From the NCBI RefSeq assembly GCF_932276165.1, contig NC_064012.1, positions 9,059,501 to 9,123,500 on the forward strand: a DNA stretch of 64,000 nt. The letters are read 5' to 3'. Shown here piece by piece: positions 22,598 through 34,866 of this stretch. Under the pieces are notes generated by a model. That model ran no database searches. It was not told the DNA's origin and worked only from the letters and a program-made list of their open reading frames with translations. The stretch's first letter is position 1; each line of letters starts with the position of its first letter. Position numbers and translations under genes: made by a program. The DNA is from Plutella xylostella. Lineage: Eukaryota; Arthropoda; Insecta; Lepidoptera; Plutellidae.

Positions 22598-22668
22598 GTT
22601 ATGGTAGCTCAGTCGGGTAAGCGCCCGCTTCTCACTCAGGAGATGCGGGTTCAAATCCCGCCATTCAC
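22598..22668 (+). repeat. tRNA-like sequence, probable SINE head or tRNA pseudogene
   Basis: It contains a good RNA polymerase III A box (TAGCTCAGTCGG) and B box (GGTTCAAATCC), with a T stem GCGGG...CCCGC. An anticodon loop TTCTCAC (CTC, Glu-like) can be drawn, but its stem has two mismatches and the acceptor arm (GTTATGG / CCATTCAC) is poor. A functional tRNA is unlikely; a tRNA-derived SINE start fits better. Confidence 0.6.
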
Positions 22669-22785
22669 AAACCAAAATAAATCGGCAATTTAGTTACACT
22701 TAAAATAAAAACACCCTCTATGTCACACATATTATTATAATAAAGTATTGAATAGATGTTGGTATGGATTGTTAAATATTTAGCG

Positions 22786-22895
22786 CCACAAAAACATAGA
22801 CAATATTTATCAGATGTTTAGCGCTGTCAAACGCCTACAAAATCTGTCAAATTTCGTTTTAAACACTAGCTAAACAGTGTATTATGTTTTTGTGG
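22786..22895. mobile_element. MITE, CCACAAAAAC family
   Basis: CCACAAAAACATAGACAATA at left and TATGTTTTTGTGG at right; the middle GATGTTTAGCGCTGTCAAAC and TCAAATTTCGTTTTAAACAC is shared with 45021-45130. Confidence 0.75.
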
Positions 22896-22906
22896 TACCA
22901 CAGTTA

Positions 22907-23055
22907 GTGCCAATTTCTCCATAGTCGGTTATCTAACCCATCCAGGGATTGATTTATAAATTAAATGACATCTCCGTATAAAATTCATGACAGATGTGTC
23001 AAAAGTCAACCACTTCTCCCGGTTATGCTCTAACCGACTATGGAGAAATTGGCAC
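22907..23055. mobile_element. MITE, GTGCCAATTT family, TTA duplication, inverted orientation
   Basis: GTGCCAATTTCTCCATAGTC and GACTATGGAGAAATTGGCAC are perfect inverted ends with TTA at 22904-22906 and 23056-23058. It lies only 11 bases from the CCACAAAAAC element. Confidence 0.85.
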
Positions 23056-23605
23056 TTAACCTTTTTCTGGTCAGTGCCGTATACAGGTTGCTCGATGCGG
23101 AATCTCTACGTAATGAGTTTTCAACTACTTCTTGCGAGCTCTACAGGCTGTTGCGAAGAAGACAATGCACATATAAAATGTATAGTATCAATTTTATTGT
23201 TAGAATCACATTTAAAGTAGTAGGTATACTTAAATCGCAGAATAAAACATATACATATGTAGTTGTAGGTACTGAACACTTGAAAGTCGCGTTTTAATTA
23301 CTTTAATCAAGTCTGATTTACTTTTAAACGGTTGTGTATGCAAATTAACGTTTTAATAGCTTACACTCAAGAGATTATATCGAACCTGTATCTAATCTAC
23401 CCCCTGGCATTGAGGTCGTTCTAAGTATAACCTCCCTTACACTCGTAGGGAGGTTATCAAGTTTATGTTTGCTAAAACATTCCGTATTATAACGAGCTAA
23501 GGTTCAAACTACGATTGTTCTTCGGTGTACATATTGCAACAAATAAGATTTATATTGGCACCGTTTTAATTTTACAAATTAATGTATTCCTTATAGGTAT
23601 AGGTA

Positions 23606-23842
23606 CACTCACGGGCAATTAAAAGGTTCCACTGAGAAAAGCACCAAATTACTCCTAAACGGAAAATGCTACCTTAATGACTCCTTCTGAAACATTAAAG
23701 TACTTACATTTAACAGAGCATCTGGATATTGCAAACTAAAAACGGTAATATTTTGTTCAAAATGTTAATTAAATGTTTGAAAAAGTTGGGATCTATTGAT
23801 TTCGGTATTTTGTGAGAGGAACTTTTACATTTCCCGTGAGTG
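23606..23842. mobile_element. Mariner-type MITE, CACTCACGGGC family
   Basis: CACTCACGGGCAATTAAAAG and ACATTTCCCGTGAGTG are inverted ends with TA at 23604-23605 and 23843-23844. A 116-codon minus-strand frame overlapping it is not a gene. Confidence 0.8.
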
Positions 23843-23859
23843 TAAAATATGTACCTACT

Positions 23860-26800
23860 CATATCAGGCAATAAACTCCAAGTAGCACCATAAGATTCTT
23901 TCCTGGTCTTTAACATACCTTTGTGTTTCAATAATAATTTACTACAAGCATCATAACAATGTCCAGAACATTCAAGACAAGACTTAACGAAAACATTAAA
24001 GAAACTGAGAGAGATTGAATTACCCGTCATCTTATTTTGATTCATCGAAGCTGGCATCAAAGCAATGGTTTCTCAGAAATATTACTTTATTTTAAAAAAA
24101 AGTAAGTTGTCCATAAATATTTTGTATGTAGGTACATAAAGATTGAAAAGTTTGTTCATGGTATAATCGAAGATAAAATTATTATTTATGTGAAATATCT
24201 CAACAAAGATTTGTTTTTAATTCAAAAGAGCTATATATGACATTTTAAACAGGTGATCATCGCGACGCGGTATTTAAAATTTAAGATATAATTTAGTGAA
24301 ACAGAAACCAGAATACCTAGGTACGTACTTTATTTTTAAAACGTACTTATTTTGCTTCTTTTTTCTTTATTTTTAACGTCCTTCAAGTGGAGATAATCTC
24401 TTTCCAATATCATATTTTAAGACTAACAAACGACTGATATTTTTCCAAGTAAAAATTCCGCCTCTGACTACTTTTTCCGGATAAAAACGGCAAATGCAAT
24501 GTACGTGGGTGTCGTGGGTAGATCGTAATTTTACGACGGTGTCTTTCTATGATATTTATAAAGAGCGCAAGTAAAATATTATGTTACCCATAGTTTATAA
24601 AGTATTTATTTGAAGATGCGCCATTATGTATAGGTTTACGACAAAGTAGCTACGTAATTATCATTATTAGGTATATTAGAGCTCAATCAATTCTCTCAAG
24701 CTATGATTACAGTTCATTTTTCAGTATATAGCTGTCCTATATGCTGTCCAACAGCAGAATTAACCAACATAGGTACTTATAATTTCGGCACTCCGAACAT
24801 TTCTCGTAAGCCGGCACACTCTCTGTAAACTCGCCATAATCATTTCATCTTTAAAAGCCTCTGGTACAAACTTTCGTCCCTCGTGTTTTAGAGTTAGAAC
24901 TTTGCCAAACTACGAGCTTACTTATTTACACATTTATGAAACATGCCGGCAAGGTTTGTGGGTTATGAAAAAAGTATTTCTTTACTCACATATTGAATAG
25001 TCTATAAAAATAAAGGATATTCTGGTCAATTCGATTCATTTATGCAGGGTGTTGCGAGAGTGGTATTTTAAGACGAAAGTAGATGACCCGTCCCTACTTC
25101 TAGAACGTACTTAGAGTTGGGCCAACTTAAAGTTAAAAACGATAAACTAAAACGATATTCTGTTGGGGGGCTGTCCGATACATGTCTGGTGCAAGTACCT
25201 AAAATGCTCGCCGCAATATTTGTGTTATTTTTACCCAGATTAATAATTTTAAAAGAAAAAAAAAATCTGCTCGTGTTACGCACCCTCTTTAGACAGTGGA
25301 TGCACTCAGGGAATGCCTGGATTGTCTGCAATCTCAGCATTAGTCGCGACGCAGTTGATGCCGATGCCTCGTGTCGAGCATGACCTCGTTATGTAGGTAG
25401 AAATAAGTAATTAGTGTGACTGCGAGTACAGTGCGTGTCATTTATGATTCAGGGTCATCTTCAAAGTTTTGCGTCTGGGTTAGAAACACTGGAGCTTAAC
25501 TGGCAATTGTCAGCTTGGTGATACATGTAGCCGCCGGAGTGCCCAGGATACATACATATGCTCACAACTGTAATACCCGAATGGGGTAGCCAGAGGTGAT
25601 TCACATGCTAGTCACCCCCTTTTCGCTGCACATTTTACTCACATGATAGGTTGCGAGTCGTATCGCTGATTGAGTACTTACATTAATAAGTAATTGATAT
25701 TGTAGAAGCTCTTGGTTTTACTTGATCTCACATAATACAGCAGTTCATTATCGGAGACCACGAGCCCTTAGCACAGCAGCTGCCCTGTGCTGGTGACGTG
25801 GTTACTTTTTAGAGTTTGAAAATGTGAAAATGAAATCCATAGTAATAGCCCTCCAGGTCTAAATTCCAATACAATATATGTGTAATTAATTGTGTGGTAA
25901 GGGTTGGTATGATGGTGCATGTCATGGAATTTTGTTCATTTCACACAACTACAATAATAGAAACCTACATCGTAATATATTATATGTATTAAATTATTTA
26001 GAGTACATGGCACTACATGGCACTAGAATGTACGTATATTTGATTAACCGACCACACATATAAATAGCAATGTCGTCCGACAATGTGAAATGTTGAAATG
26101 CACCGGAGTCGGCTGATTTGTGGGTTTTAATGCGTTTTAATTAAAATACAAACACCTTCCAAAATTCCAACCGACCACATGGTCTGATGAAGCTTTCGAT
26201 CGTTTTAAGTACCCTTTGTTGCTCATTCCCATATTGTTTCAATACCGAGTGGGATGTTATTGGTACTCAACAATACTCCAGCTGGCAATATTAGAACGAA
26301 ATAATTATCCTAGAAGCACAAGTAGACACTTAATAACTGCGGTATTCAGGTATTCTTGTCGCATAATAGCACTAAAAGCAATATGTTTTGGCGATTCTCC
26401 GCCGCATCTGCGACGCTAGAGAACTAGCAACATGCATTTCTTTCTATTGCGGTTAAAGGATGGCCCCAGGGAGAGAACCGCAACGAGAAATATTGTAAAA
26501 GCTTCCACTTTCTATGTAATGGTGGTTTACACCAATAAAATATTTGTGAAAAGTATTTATACGGGTGAGTTTTTCGTAGATGCACAAATGCACATACGGT
26601 GTCAGAGCTCTTCATTCTAAACAACTTTTGTTAGGTATAATAACCCACATATCACGAAAAAAATTCTACTATACAATAATACGTAAAGTCACTAATTTTC
26701 ACTGGACGATAACACTGCACTTTCACTTGACGTGGCACTCTATACCACCCTTGTTGGAAGGGTGGGTTCAACGACCCGGTTACTCAGCTTAATTTTGTAA

Positions 26801-29800
26801 ATGCTCAGTAAAGTTAAATTACAAGCCTCTGCTGAGGGCTGTTTCCAATTAATTCGTGACCAAACAATACGGGAATGAACAAGCTAAAAAGTACGACGAT
26901 GTATTGTTCCATTTGTTTCGGTGAGTTTTTCGTAAAAACAGCCTGTTTCACGGATTAGTTCACATCACACGTGCCCTCACAGTTTCTATTTTAGGAAAAT
27001 TAACAGTTACCTGTCCTCTTAACTTTTGACTGCAAAAAAAAATTTGAAATTTTGGTAAAAGCGGAAATTTTGTCAAAAGTACTTTATTGCCGTATTTTGT
27101 GCCGAAACAAAAAAAAAAACTGTTTTTCAGCCATAACTCATCGGGCTATCATCAAGTGCTATATACAAAATTATGGAATTATACTACGTATGTATGTGAA
27201 GGATCGCAAACAATATGTATACATATTAATAAGTATATTATATTATCAAAAATGCAGCGATACCGCAATTATTGCAATTTCGTACCTACTTATGTCAAAA
27301 TATAATCTTATTATGTAGACATTTCAAGTCTCCAACCTCTATATCGGGCGGGCCACAGGTTTGTTCGCGCCATCCTTTCCGGTTCTTTACCGGTCGGTCG
27401 TAATATTCCGGACATTTTACGGTAATGTTCACTAGCAGAGTGCCCCGCGTGTCATCCGCCCCGCGATGGCCGCCCTAACTTGACCGCTCACCACCTTCAA
27501 CTAACACGCTTTCAGGGTTCAAGCAGCGGTTTATATTTGTCGCAAGAGATCGAATCTAAAAACCGCTTTTTAAATATCACTGCGGCACCACAGTATTAGA
27601 TAGAGGCTGCCTATCTCATATCTAAGCCATTGGCTTGTGACTTCGGGATGTTGTGGGCGAAAGTTCCCATTCTGATTTCATATCAAATGTTCAACCCTAA
27701 CAAAAGCATTCAGTGTTCACTCAGCACAATCGATGGGTAACAATGTCATCGGAAGTTTATTTGGGGTCACATGTCAGCCGACACGAAGCGACCAAGTCAG
27801 CTCACCGAACACAGCCGTGGGGAGTGTGACACTAATCGATTACAAACTTCGAAACCTGTCTTTGATGTCCAACGTTGTAGAAACGATGAGTATACTGACG
27901 CTGTGTATAACATAAACATTCACTTTTACTAGGTGGACCGAGCTACGTGTCGAGTGGAGTACAATGTTTAAATATTGAAGCACTCCACATCATAAGGGCT
28001 AGTTGAGTTGATATGTTTGACGTAGTGACAACGGAATTTGCTTAATAATGTTTGGGTTTGTTTAATAATGATGACAGAGTACTTTAATGTACATTTTAAT
28101 GTTTATTCGTTTAAAAGGCTCAACACTCAACACAGAACTACGTTATTACAGTTGATAATCAGTCTATTACTGGTGATATTTATAAGTAGTCGAAAATTTG
28201 CTACATAGCTGGCTTACAAGCCAGTACATAGGTATAACTTTTCACTGTGGATTCTAAAAATCCGAAAGGGTTTATGAGAGCACAATTCAAATGCAACTGT
28301 TTCCAGCTAGAAATAGTTTATATGAATGTATTTTTAAAGCATTCGTGAAAAATCGTATTTTACCTGCTAAATAAGCTTTAAAGCTAAATATTTTTACCCT
28401 CCAAAAGTGGCATAGCGTGTGTATAGTTTTGTTTGGAAAATTATGAAGTTGCGGGGAGTTATTATGCAATTGGTATGTTTAATATGATGACATATTATAA
28501 CATGTTTAGTGCTTTGTAAGTAACTTTATATTACATCCAGCAAGAGCACATATCCTTCATAAACCTATTTATCAATGTTAGATATTGCTTACACTAAACT
28601 TCAGTCTTTTTCCGTTTAAACCTTTATGAAAGTCCTAAAATATGTACAATTTGAAGGCCCTGTGGCACGCCTCAGTAAAATGCTAATTCTGGGAGTGGGC
28701 ACATAAAATAGCTCGTCCCTCAGGTTAGTGGCAAGCTCAATTTTCTTCTTACAGTTTTATTTGAGTGGCGCAGTAGCCGCACCGGAACGACTGGTCTTAA
28801 AATGTCGTAAGGTTTGCACCCCTACAATGAATATTTGAGATGCGAGCACGGGCTAAGCTGAATTTGTCACTTGCTTTATTTCAGGCCACCACGGCACGCC
28901 ATGTGCCCACTTTGTCGAATGAATTCGTATCTTTGTACCACTTCTATACTCTTTTAGCGTTCGGTGTACAGATGGCGATAATAAAATAGCACTTAGCCTC
29001 CTAAAAGTTATAAAACCACGCGGACCTCCAACTTAAGGTAGCTCTACTTCTTAAAATAGTGTTCTACAGAGAATTCGAACCAATTTGATGACTTGCCTTC
29101 ATTAATCACCTCTTATCGTGTCTCCAATCTAAGAGCGCGAGTAGTCTTTACTTAATCTGATTTCGAGTAGGTACTTACGTATATTTATTGTGGAGACTTT
29201 TGTTTTTACAAGGCTTATTCAGGTCACTATTATGTTAAATATACTTTTTTGTAAGGTGAAAGCGCTTTAGTTTGAACAGTACCTACTTAGATTATGTCTG
29301 TAATTTTTCGGCAGCTCTATCGGAAATTCAAAGGCTAGGCTAACTAGGCCAATCAAATTAAATGTTTATAACGATATTAGAATAGATATACTATTATATT
29401 ATACATAAGAATACTACGTTTAAATTATCAGAATTATAGGAAAATCCATGACTTACTGAATGATGCTTCGTCATTCTGGAAAAGTTTCAGATAGTGTATG
29501 TTTGTGGGTGCAAATATTACAGTGTTTTATGTGTAATTTTAATACGCAATGCGATGTTTTTTTGTAAAATAGTATTTTTATATAAAGTAAGTACTTACCT
29601 GCCTAATAAAAACAAAAGTTTTAAAGCTGTGCGGCCGGTGCGAGAGACATTTTAATACTTACAAAAAAACTCACATACACTTTTTCCTCGTTTCAGATAG
29701 TGCGTTGTGTATGTGTTTTGGGTGGAAAAAGTGGAAATAGTAATTCAGATATACCTACAGTGATGGAGTTTAAGTGTTGTTTAAATATGCTGCAGACAAA

Positions 29801-29905
29801 CAATTAAAAAAGGTTGGTTGGAATTTGTTGAGGAAACGTGTGTAGGTCTTGTTAAAAAGCAGGTTCAAATCTAACAGTGGCAGTGTTTTATGTTTTTTAT
29901 GTTTT
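23860..29905. other. About 6 kb with no gene or clear repeat
   Basis: I find only a short hairpin at 26746-26768, a solo AGGGTGTTGC motif near 25045 and a GC-richer patch at 27335-27500. Frames of 60-90 codons here have no recognisable content. An untranslated 5' exon of Frequenin could be hidden in the region. Confidence 0.5.
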
Positions 29906-29948
29906 AATCCCTGTCGTTTAAATAATCGACTATGGAGAAATTGGCACT
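29906..29948. mobile_element. Terminal fragment of a GTGCCAATTT-family MITE
   Basis: AATCCCTGTCG and CGACTATGGAGAAATTGGCA(C)TAA match one end of the family; the rest is gone. Confidence 0.65.
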
Positions 29949-30160
29949 AAACCTTCCCGGTAAGGTTTGCTTGCACCAACTCCTAATTAGAGGTTAAATC
30001 TATTTCTGTACAGCATATTTCTTAGCATTAATAAGTATTTTTTTAAATTATTTTGTTCGGATTGAACTAATTATCAGGTCTACTCTGCAGTTTTTCCATT
30101 ACAGTAATAAATAGAAGGAATATAATCAAGATATTCATTGCAACGGAACAGAATCAAATA

Positions 30161-30388
30161 CACTCACGGGCAATGAAGGTTCCACTGAGAAAAGCACCAA
30201 TTTACTCCCAAACGGAAAAGGCTAGCTTAATAACGCCTTTTGCAACATTGAAGTACATTTATCAGTGCATAATAGATATTACTTAAAACCGTAATATTCT
30301 GTTTAATTTTTAAATAAAATTCTTGAAACAATTTGGGTTGTTTGATGGCGGCATTTTGTGAGTGGAACTTTTTCATCGCCCGTGAGTG
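30161..30388. mobile_element. Mariner-type MITE, CACTCACGGGC family, best-preserved copy
   Basis: CACTCACGGGCAATGAAGGT and TTCATCGCCCGTGAGTG are flanked by TA (30159-30160, 30389-30390). The TA duplication and ~25-bp inverted ends suit a Tc1/mariner-dependent MITE. Confidence 0.85.
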
Positions 30389-30390
30389 TA

Positions 30391-30445
30391 TTACCGAATA
30401 TATGACTGAATATTCGGTTCAGTAAAAGTTTTACCGAATATTCGG
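30391..30445. repeat. ACCGAATATTCGGT-motif repeat
   Basis: Three copies of a palindromic word close to ACCGAATATTCGGT at 30393-30405, 30410-30416 and 30432-30445, followed by TTTGGCCC. This type of repeat recurs in moth genomes. Confidence 0.6.
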
Positions 30446-31225
30446 TCGAATGTATCCGGTGAACCACATGTTTGGCCCTTCATACTTATCTATAACAATC
30501 TTGTCGAATAATTCTCCTTGATACTGCGTAATTTTGACTTTATTGCCTTTTTTATGTGAACTTAGGTATTTTGATATTTTACTATTACTATCCTAAAATT
30601 TCACATCATTGTAAAAAAGTTTTCATAGTTTATACCACAAGAATTTGCACTTTTTATATGGCAAACAAAGTAATAAAAACACCGATGAGTTTTTTACTGC
30701 CGACGTCTGGACTGCTTGAACTTTCTCTAAGGAACTGATACGAACTTGATTGCTGAAGTCGTACAAAAATACTTTAAAGAGACCGCTCTCAATATTCTAT
30801 AACTACATAATTTTATTTACTGAGTTCTTAGTTTTATATAGCATATTTTATGTTATCTTGGTAAAGATTTAGATAACGGTTTAATCTATTGCATTAATAC
30901 TAATATGAGAATGGAAACTATAACCATCTTCCACAGAAGTTATTTCTATTTCCAACGTAATAAAAAGGGGTCCAGAGATTTAAAACTAAAATTCTTCTGA
31001 AAAAAATATATATTTGAACTTTTGAACTTTAATGGCAGTAGGCTCAAAGAAGTCACACGGGACCCTAGGGCTGGCTCGTACCTCGCTCAAAGGATAAGCA
31101 TCGCCATACAGCGAGGTAACGCGGCCAGCGTCTTGGGTACCCTACCCGACAGTGACAGCGATCTGGCCTGCATCTTCTTTTTAATTTTAATTTTATATTA
31201 GTTAGTTTTAGTTAGGGATTAATGA

Positions 31226-31930
31226 TTATAATTTAGAGGCCCTCCACATATAGAGGCCCTCCTTCTCCAAGAAGTCAGCCAGCATTTGCCCACGATGGTT
31301 CCGGACTCCAAATCCATGTGACCCCACTTTCGTCTCGCCGCCTTCTTGTTTTCCGAGTTTCGCGTTAAAGTCTCCCATCACCACCGTGAAATGAGTAGTG
31401 AGCTTACGCAGGGCAGACGATACGTCTTCATACGCAAGTTCGACCTCATCATCGGTGTGCTTAGATGTGGGTGCGTAAACCTGTATGACCTTCATTGAGT
31501 ATCGTTTAGATATTCTCAGGATGAGGTACGCAACCCGTGTCGACACACTTCCGATTTCAACGATGTTGTTGACGAGGGACTTGTTGACGATGAACCCGAC
31601 ACCCCCTTGGGACAGTTGGTCGCCCTCCCGGTGGTACAGCAAGTTTCCGGACTGGAGAATTTCCGTATCCTCTCCCTCTCGTCGGACTTCGGATAACCCT
31701 ATAATGTCCCATTTTAACTTGCTGATTTCCTCTTCCAGCTCCTCTATCTTCACGTCTTCCCTCAGTGTCCGTGCGTTATATGTTGCCAGGTGCAAGGGTC
31801 GGTTGGGCTGGTAGCCGACTCTCTGCCGGAGATTCTTCGCACCCCCTGCCCCGCCGTTACCGTGACCGCTACCGGAGTCCGGGATAGCGGGGCTGCCGGG
31901 GACTGGGGGCCGGGGCTTTGTTTTTTCCAT
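31226..31930 (-). pseudogene. LINE endonuclease domain (APE type), inverted and truncated
   Basis: The open frame of 234 codons encodes the N-terminal endonuclease of an RTE-type retrotransposon, which nicks target DNA to prime reverse transcription. Visible blocks are LATYNARTLRED (about 48-59), the catalytic-glutamate region IIGLSEVRREGED (76-88), GGVGFIVNKSL (109-119), QVYAPTSKHTDDE (149-161) and the catalytic VVMGDFNAKLG (183-193). The frame stops soon after KEGLYM, where the insertion ends, so the C-terminal third of the domain is absent. Upstream, 31869-32054 carries a Pro-rich leader (MSGGGKSTRPP...) in another frame, which suggests a frameshift between leader and endonuclease. Many insect annotations call such fragments craniofacial development protein 2-like; that name reflects retrotransposon ancestry. 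Confidence 0.85.
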
Positions 31931-32581
31931 CAGGAGGTGTATTTGCCATAATCACCGCACTTGGCAGGCGTGTTGGTGATTCTCCTTTTTTACGGCGGGA
32001 GATCGCCGCCTCTGCTAGGAGAGGAGGTCGGGTCGATTTACCGCCGCCCGACATTCGGCGTTGTCACTCGTTAGCACCACCCAGGGGACACGTGTAGGGT
32101 AACTAGGGTTTGTACCTACGGACGTGAGCGACAAGCCCCCCAAGTGCGTGTTGCCAGTGATGACTTACGGAGCCGAGACGTGGTGCTTCACCAAAGGGCT
32201 TATCCACAAGCTCAGAGTTGCTCAGCGTGCTATGGAAAGGGCTATGTTAGGCGTGTCCCTGCGAGATAGGATTCGTAATGAAGAAATCCGCAGGAGAACT
32301 AAAGTTACCGACATAGCCAAAAGGATTAGCACGCTGAAGTGGCAATGGGCTGGCCACGTAGCCCGCAGAGCCGACGACCGCTGGAGTAGAAAGGTTCTGG
32401 AGTGGAGACCCCGTGTCGGCAAACGGCGTGTCGGTCGCCCCCCAACCCGTTGGTCTGATGATCTGCGGAAGGTAGCGGGAAGCCGCTGGATGCAGATGGC
32501 GGGTGACCGTTTGGGGTGGCGATCGTTAGGAGAGGCCTATGTCCAACAGTGGACTACTGAAGGCTGAGAGAGAGAGAGAGA
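31235..32581. mobile_element. RTE-type LINE insertion with inverted 5' half (twin-primed), flanked by an 11-bp duplication
   Basis: GATTATAATTT occurs at 31224-31234 and again at 32582-32592, directly after a (GA)n tail, so the whole block is one insertion. Its right part (about 32145-32581) reads on the plus strand and is the reverse-transcriptase 3' end. Its left part (31235 to about 32140) reads on the minus strand and is the 5' end of the same kind of element with the endonuclease. Opposed halves inside one duplication are the hallmark of twin priming. The middle of ORF2, including the reverse-transcriptase catalytic core, is missing. The copy is dead. Confidence 0.85.
32145..32567 (+). 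pseudogene. RTE-type LINE reverse transcriptase, C-terminal end
   Basis: The frame reads CVLPVMTYGAETW, then LRVAQRAMERAMLGVSLRDR, LKWQWAGHVARR, VGRPPTRWSDDLRK and GEAYVQQWT before a stop and a (GA)n tail. These are the thumb and C-terminal blocks of RTE-clade LINE polymerases. The YxDD catalytic core is not present because the copy joins its inverted 5' half at about 32120-32145. An ATG at 32124 opens the frame, but its first residues come from the junction and are not native. Confidence 0.88.
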
Positions 32582-32676
32582 GATTATAATTTTATCATTT
32601 AATGTATAATCTGATAAAAATAAAACTTTTGAAAAAATATGTGGAATGATAAATTTCTTTCACTCACATCAAATAT

Positions 32677-32830
32677 ACACAGAGTGTTGCCAAAAGGGTA
32701 CCTATACTAAGCCGAAACTTTTGACATTATTTTTTGGCATTCTGATTTCGTTTCCGGACTCAGATATAACATGCTGCACAAGTGCGCACGTAGGTTTCGG
32801 CTTCGTTTACTCTTTTTGCAACACCTGTAC
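32677..32830. mobile_element. MITE, CAGGGTGTTGCAAAA family, diverged
   Basis: ACAGAGTGTTGCCAAAAGGG near the left and TACTCTTTTTGCAACACCTG at the right, with AAGCCGAAAC / GTTTCGGCTT further in. It lies between the twin-primed LINE and the Frequenin exon, ending 45 bases before the exon. Confidence 0.6.
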
Positions 32831-32874
32831 CTATATTGTAATTTATTAACTAAAATAACTTATTTCTCTTCCAG

Positions 32875-33043
32875 ATCTTCGTACAAGTGGTAGTGGAATA
32901 CAATGTAATAGAAAGTCCCTCCGGGCCCAAGAAAGCACATTAGTTCTCTTTGCCGCGCGATCCCGTCTCAGTCGTAAACATGGGCAAGAAGAACTCCAAA
33001 CTGAAGCAAGACACCATCGACCGGCTCACCACCGCCACCTATT
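32875..33043 (+). CDS. Frq: Frequenin / neuronal calcium sensor 1, first coding exon (coding part 32980-33043)
   Basis: Frequenin (NCS-1) is a small myristoylated EF-hand protein that senses calcium at synapses and regulates transmitter release, calcium channels and phosphatidylinositol 4-kinase. The ATG at 32980 opens 21 codons reading MGKKNSKLKQDTIDRLTTAT plus Y, then one base (T) before a consensus donor GTGAGT at 33044. The peptide matches the N-terminus of insect Frequenin as I know it, apart from Ala where the usual residue is Asp at position 19. The next residue in the family is Phe (TTC), which fits the phase-1 break. Gly2 and Ser6 form the N-myristoylation motif. A pyrimidine-rich acceptor ending CAG at 32872-32874 makes 32875-32979 a 5' UTR segment, so at least one untranslated exon lies upstream. 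EF-hand exons are not visible downstream; the intron seems to run past the window end. The identity is firm; the 5' limit of the exon is inferred. Confidence 0.9.
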
Positions 33044-33068
33044 GTGAGTAATATCATTGTTATTTATA

Positions 33069-33099
33069 TTCGCTTAATATCTTCTTCTTCTTCTTCTTA
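33069..33099. repeat. (CTT)n microsatellite in Frequenin intron
   Basis: TCTTCTTCTTCTTCTTCTTA, beginning some 25 bases after the splice donor. Confidence 0.8.
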
Positions 33100-34749
33100 T
33101 CGTGTCGACGACAAACCAACAAAGTAGCTAAATAATACATGCTTAATGTCTTAATTTAAGGTAATTATGCTACTTATACAAGAGTAACAGAGTATAGTAA
33201 ATTGAAAGGGGATGACTCTGGAAGGCATTCTCAACAACTAAAGTTGACCCTTGACTCACCCCACTTCGACTACAACCTTTTGGAATACTGTTTATACAAA
33301 GATACGTCCTTAAAATACGCTCAATTTTACCAATGATTCCAGATCTATCTATTTAAGTACCTATCTTACTTTATATTTAATCGTATTCACCGATCAAAAT
33401 AATTTAATAAATAGCTAACTTTAATCATTTTTTATGAAAAAATCAAGCGGAAATAACATAGATTTTCCATTCTTAAATAAAATACTTAATCAATCCAATA
33501 TAGACCATGTCCATTTCAAATAACATGTTCTTGGTGAAAATATGGTGCTCTCACCGCCACAATCTGAAAGACAGGCACCTATCTACGTAAAAATACTAAC
33601 TAATGTAGAACTAATGTTTACACAACATCGGTAACAAACGGGTGTTCATTGTGTAATTTTATTTCGTTCAGTAACTTCAGGTAAAACTTATAAGTACACT
33701 CTTATTCTAAGACTTTCGCATCTGTGCCAAAGCACATTATGAATTCAGCACTAAATTACAACCACAACATCTAAATTGCTACTGTCACCGATTGCGCCAT
33801 TTTGAATCCATTCCACCGGGATATTATGACATGTCATTTTGTAAATTTAGTTGGTTTATATTAACAAATCTAAATCTATTGTATTTTAACTGTAGGCACC
33901 TTTGAACTGCCTTTGAATAGTTCAATACATTTACAGACGTACAGCCATATAGTCGCTATATTTTACAACCTAAAATATAAGTAGGTACCTACATTCATAA
34001 TTTCACGAACTTGCAGATTTGCAGAACTAAATAAAATAAATACATAATAAGAATTAGTGCCATCGATGTCCTTGGTTAAATGTATTCATATTTACGAGAA
34101 GGATCTTGGTGCGCCCTAATCAAATGCAGTGATTCGTGCGGCAGCTCAAGTTATGTACATGCATTCAACCCACAAATAAAAGGATTTAATAAGTTATTAA
34201 ATTTCTTTAAAATTTAAATCCATTCAATACTTAGTTCAAAGAATTTGAACAAACATTTTAATACCAATTTTTACCAGAGTTATATTTAAAGTTAACAGAT
34301 CCATTGATTTCTCATCCGCCAAACTTGGCTCACATTGACCTATTCCAGAGGCGTCGAAAGGGCAATCGGAACTAGCAGGGTTTGAGGGTCGAGCTTTGTT
34401 TGCCTCGCGTCTATCTGACAGTTCAACGCCTGCTATTTCTGAACCAGAATCACTAACAGCATTTCAACAGTTGGTTCCGCTGAACTTGAACTCGCCTGAG
34501 GGAAATTGACCGCCGAGCTTCAAAGCGTAAACTTTTGTTTGTGCATCCACTGAAAATGCCGTGAGATTGACTAGGAAATGGATTTCGCTGTGTGGCTTTT
34601 GGCATAATTTTAGTTTTGCGAAAGAGGTATCACGAATAAAACATGAATTTCTTATGTTTCACTAAGATAAAATAATGAATTTCATAGTTTGATTTTACAT
34701 AACAGTGTAGCGAGCATAGGATTCGATACTATTTTCGAATCTACACGAA

Positions 34750-34866
34750 GGGTCACTTTTACCAAACGCTAAACGTATTTAAATCAAATTTTAAATACAT
34801 TTTGTACTAACTGACAGACGTATGACAGGCTACTAAATACGTTTAGCGTTTGGTGAAATTCCACCT
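34750..34866. mobile_element. Palindromic MITE, ACCAAACGCTAAACGTATTT family
   Basis: ACCAAACGCTAAACGTATTT (34761-34780) and its complement (34835-34854) are exact; the outer ~11 bases on each side match less well. Confidence 0.75.

Noticed and set aside
22598..22668. Functional tRNA-Glu gene
   Set aside because: The polymerase III boxes are good, but the anticodon and acceptor stems have too many mismatches.
23710..24060. 116-codon minus-strand frame as a gene
   Set aside because: Half of it lies in a mariner-type MITE and the rest has no recognisable content.
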